From PALSA-555 sp036521915 (lineage in GTDB: Bacteria; Actinomycetota; Acidimicrobiia; IMCC26256; PALSA-555), in contig DATDGU010000079.1 of the NCBI GenBank assembly GCA_036521915.1, positions 1 through 12,389 on the forward strand: a stretch of 12,389 nt of DNA, given 5' to 3'. Positions within the stretch are counted from its first letter, which is position 1. Each line of letters opens with the position of its first letter. Positions 12,077-12,389 of the stretch are shown here, one piece after another. The notes below the pieces were generated by a model. The model saw nothing but the letters and a program-made list of their open reading frames with translations. It was not told the origin of the DNA and made no database searches. A program made the position numbers and the translations under genes.

Positions 12077-12389
12077 ATGTTCGTCCGCGACTTCATCGCC
12101 ATCGACCAGCCCTTCGAGTCGGTGGCACCGCAGCTCCTCCAGGACGCGGCCTGGCTCGAGCCGATCGCGTACGACGCCGTCGTCGAGGCGATCAGCACGC
12201 TGCGAGCCCTGAATCCCGGTCAGCCCCTGACGCTCGACCTGGCACCGGTCACCGTGCACTGCGCCCGGGGCCCGGTCCGGATCCGCGACGACACGCTCGT
12301 GATGCCGTTGCGCTGGGACACGAACGTCCCCGCCGAGGTGCTGCCGGCGCTCACGAGCGACCTGGAGGTGGTCCCGCTCGGCCGCGAAC
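12077..12389 (+). CDS. SRPBCC-like hypothetical protein, 3' end outside window
   Basis: 104 codons open to the window edge, with consistent G/C third positions. MFVRDFIAIDQPFESVAPQL opens the product. WLEPIAYDAVVEAI, a run of beta-like strands (LTLDLAPVTVHCARGPVRI, then LVMPLRWDTNVP) and DLEVVPLGRE at the edge follow. The pattern resembles actinobacterial hypothetical proteins with a START/SRPBCC-like hydrophobic-ligand fold; that is pattern recall, not a firm assignment, and no active site can be named. ATG 12077 has no ribosome site. Its spacing to dyad site 5 and the GATCGT hexamer support it as the leaderless start. Confidence 0.7.
   Translation, partial: MFVRDFIAIDQPFESVAPQLLQDAAWLEPIAYDAVVEAISTLRALNPGQPLTLDLAPVTVHCARGPVRIRDDTLVMPLRWDTNVPAEVLPALTSDLEVVPLGRE

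Noticed and set aside
1..12389. CRISPR arrays, tRNA/rRNA genes, insertion sequences, phage or toxin-antitoxin genes
   Set aside because: No direct-repeat arrays, cloverleaf-type sequences, transposase or integrase motifs were seen on reading both strands.

Overview
The window is high-GC DNA with strong G/C third codon positions, frequent GTG starts and few Shine-Dalgarno sites. Together with a DosR/DevR-type two-component system this points to an actinobacterium. Acidimicrobiia or a similar deep-branching lineage is my guess from the flavour of the hypothetical proteins, not something proven by the sequence. I see no tRNA, rRNA, CRISPR array, insertion sequence or phage gene, and no gene-free stretch over 300 bases.

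Left part (1-6178, minus strand) is a housekeeping translation/RNA-metabolism cluster transcribed right to left: ylxP - rbfA - nrnA - truB - ribF - rpsO - pnp (pnp runs off the left edge). The first five genes are tightly packed (1-6 nt gaps or 1-4 nt overlaps). rpsO-pnp follow a 73-nt gap that holds a candidate promoter. The cluster starts with ylxP; infB and nusA, often found upstream, are absent here. A small secreted protein gene (6211) is divergent from ylxP, and the two start codons are only 32 bp apart.

Right part (about 6700-12389) looks like a compact hypoxia/redox-dormancy locus. A response regulator closely resembling mycobacterial DevR/DosR and a histidine kinase with one haem-type GAF domain sit behind a universal stress protein (USP) gene, the same order as Rv3134c-devR-devS of Mycobacterium tuberculosis. 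Around them are a second USP, a membrane-anchored cupredoxin, a two-segment membrane protein coupled to a YdhR-like protein, a small possibly STAS-like protein and the start of an SRPBCC-like protein. Five copies of a 15-bp dyad (consensus GGGACYTTCGGCCCT) lie upstream of these transcription units, always in the sense direction. Their centres are 43-44 nt before three start codons that lack a Shine-Dalgarno site and 69-70 nt before two that have one. Four of the five also have an xAxxxT hexamer at exactly the same distance. This reads as a self-contained DevR-type regulon: the kinase senses O2/NO/CO or redox state, DevR binds the dyads, and the stress, copper and membrane genes are switched on, partly as leaderless mRNAs.
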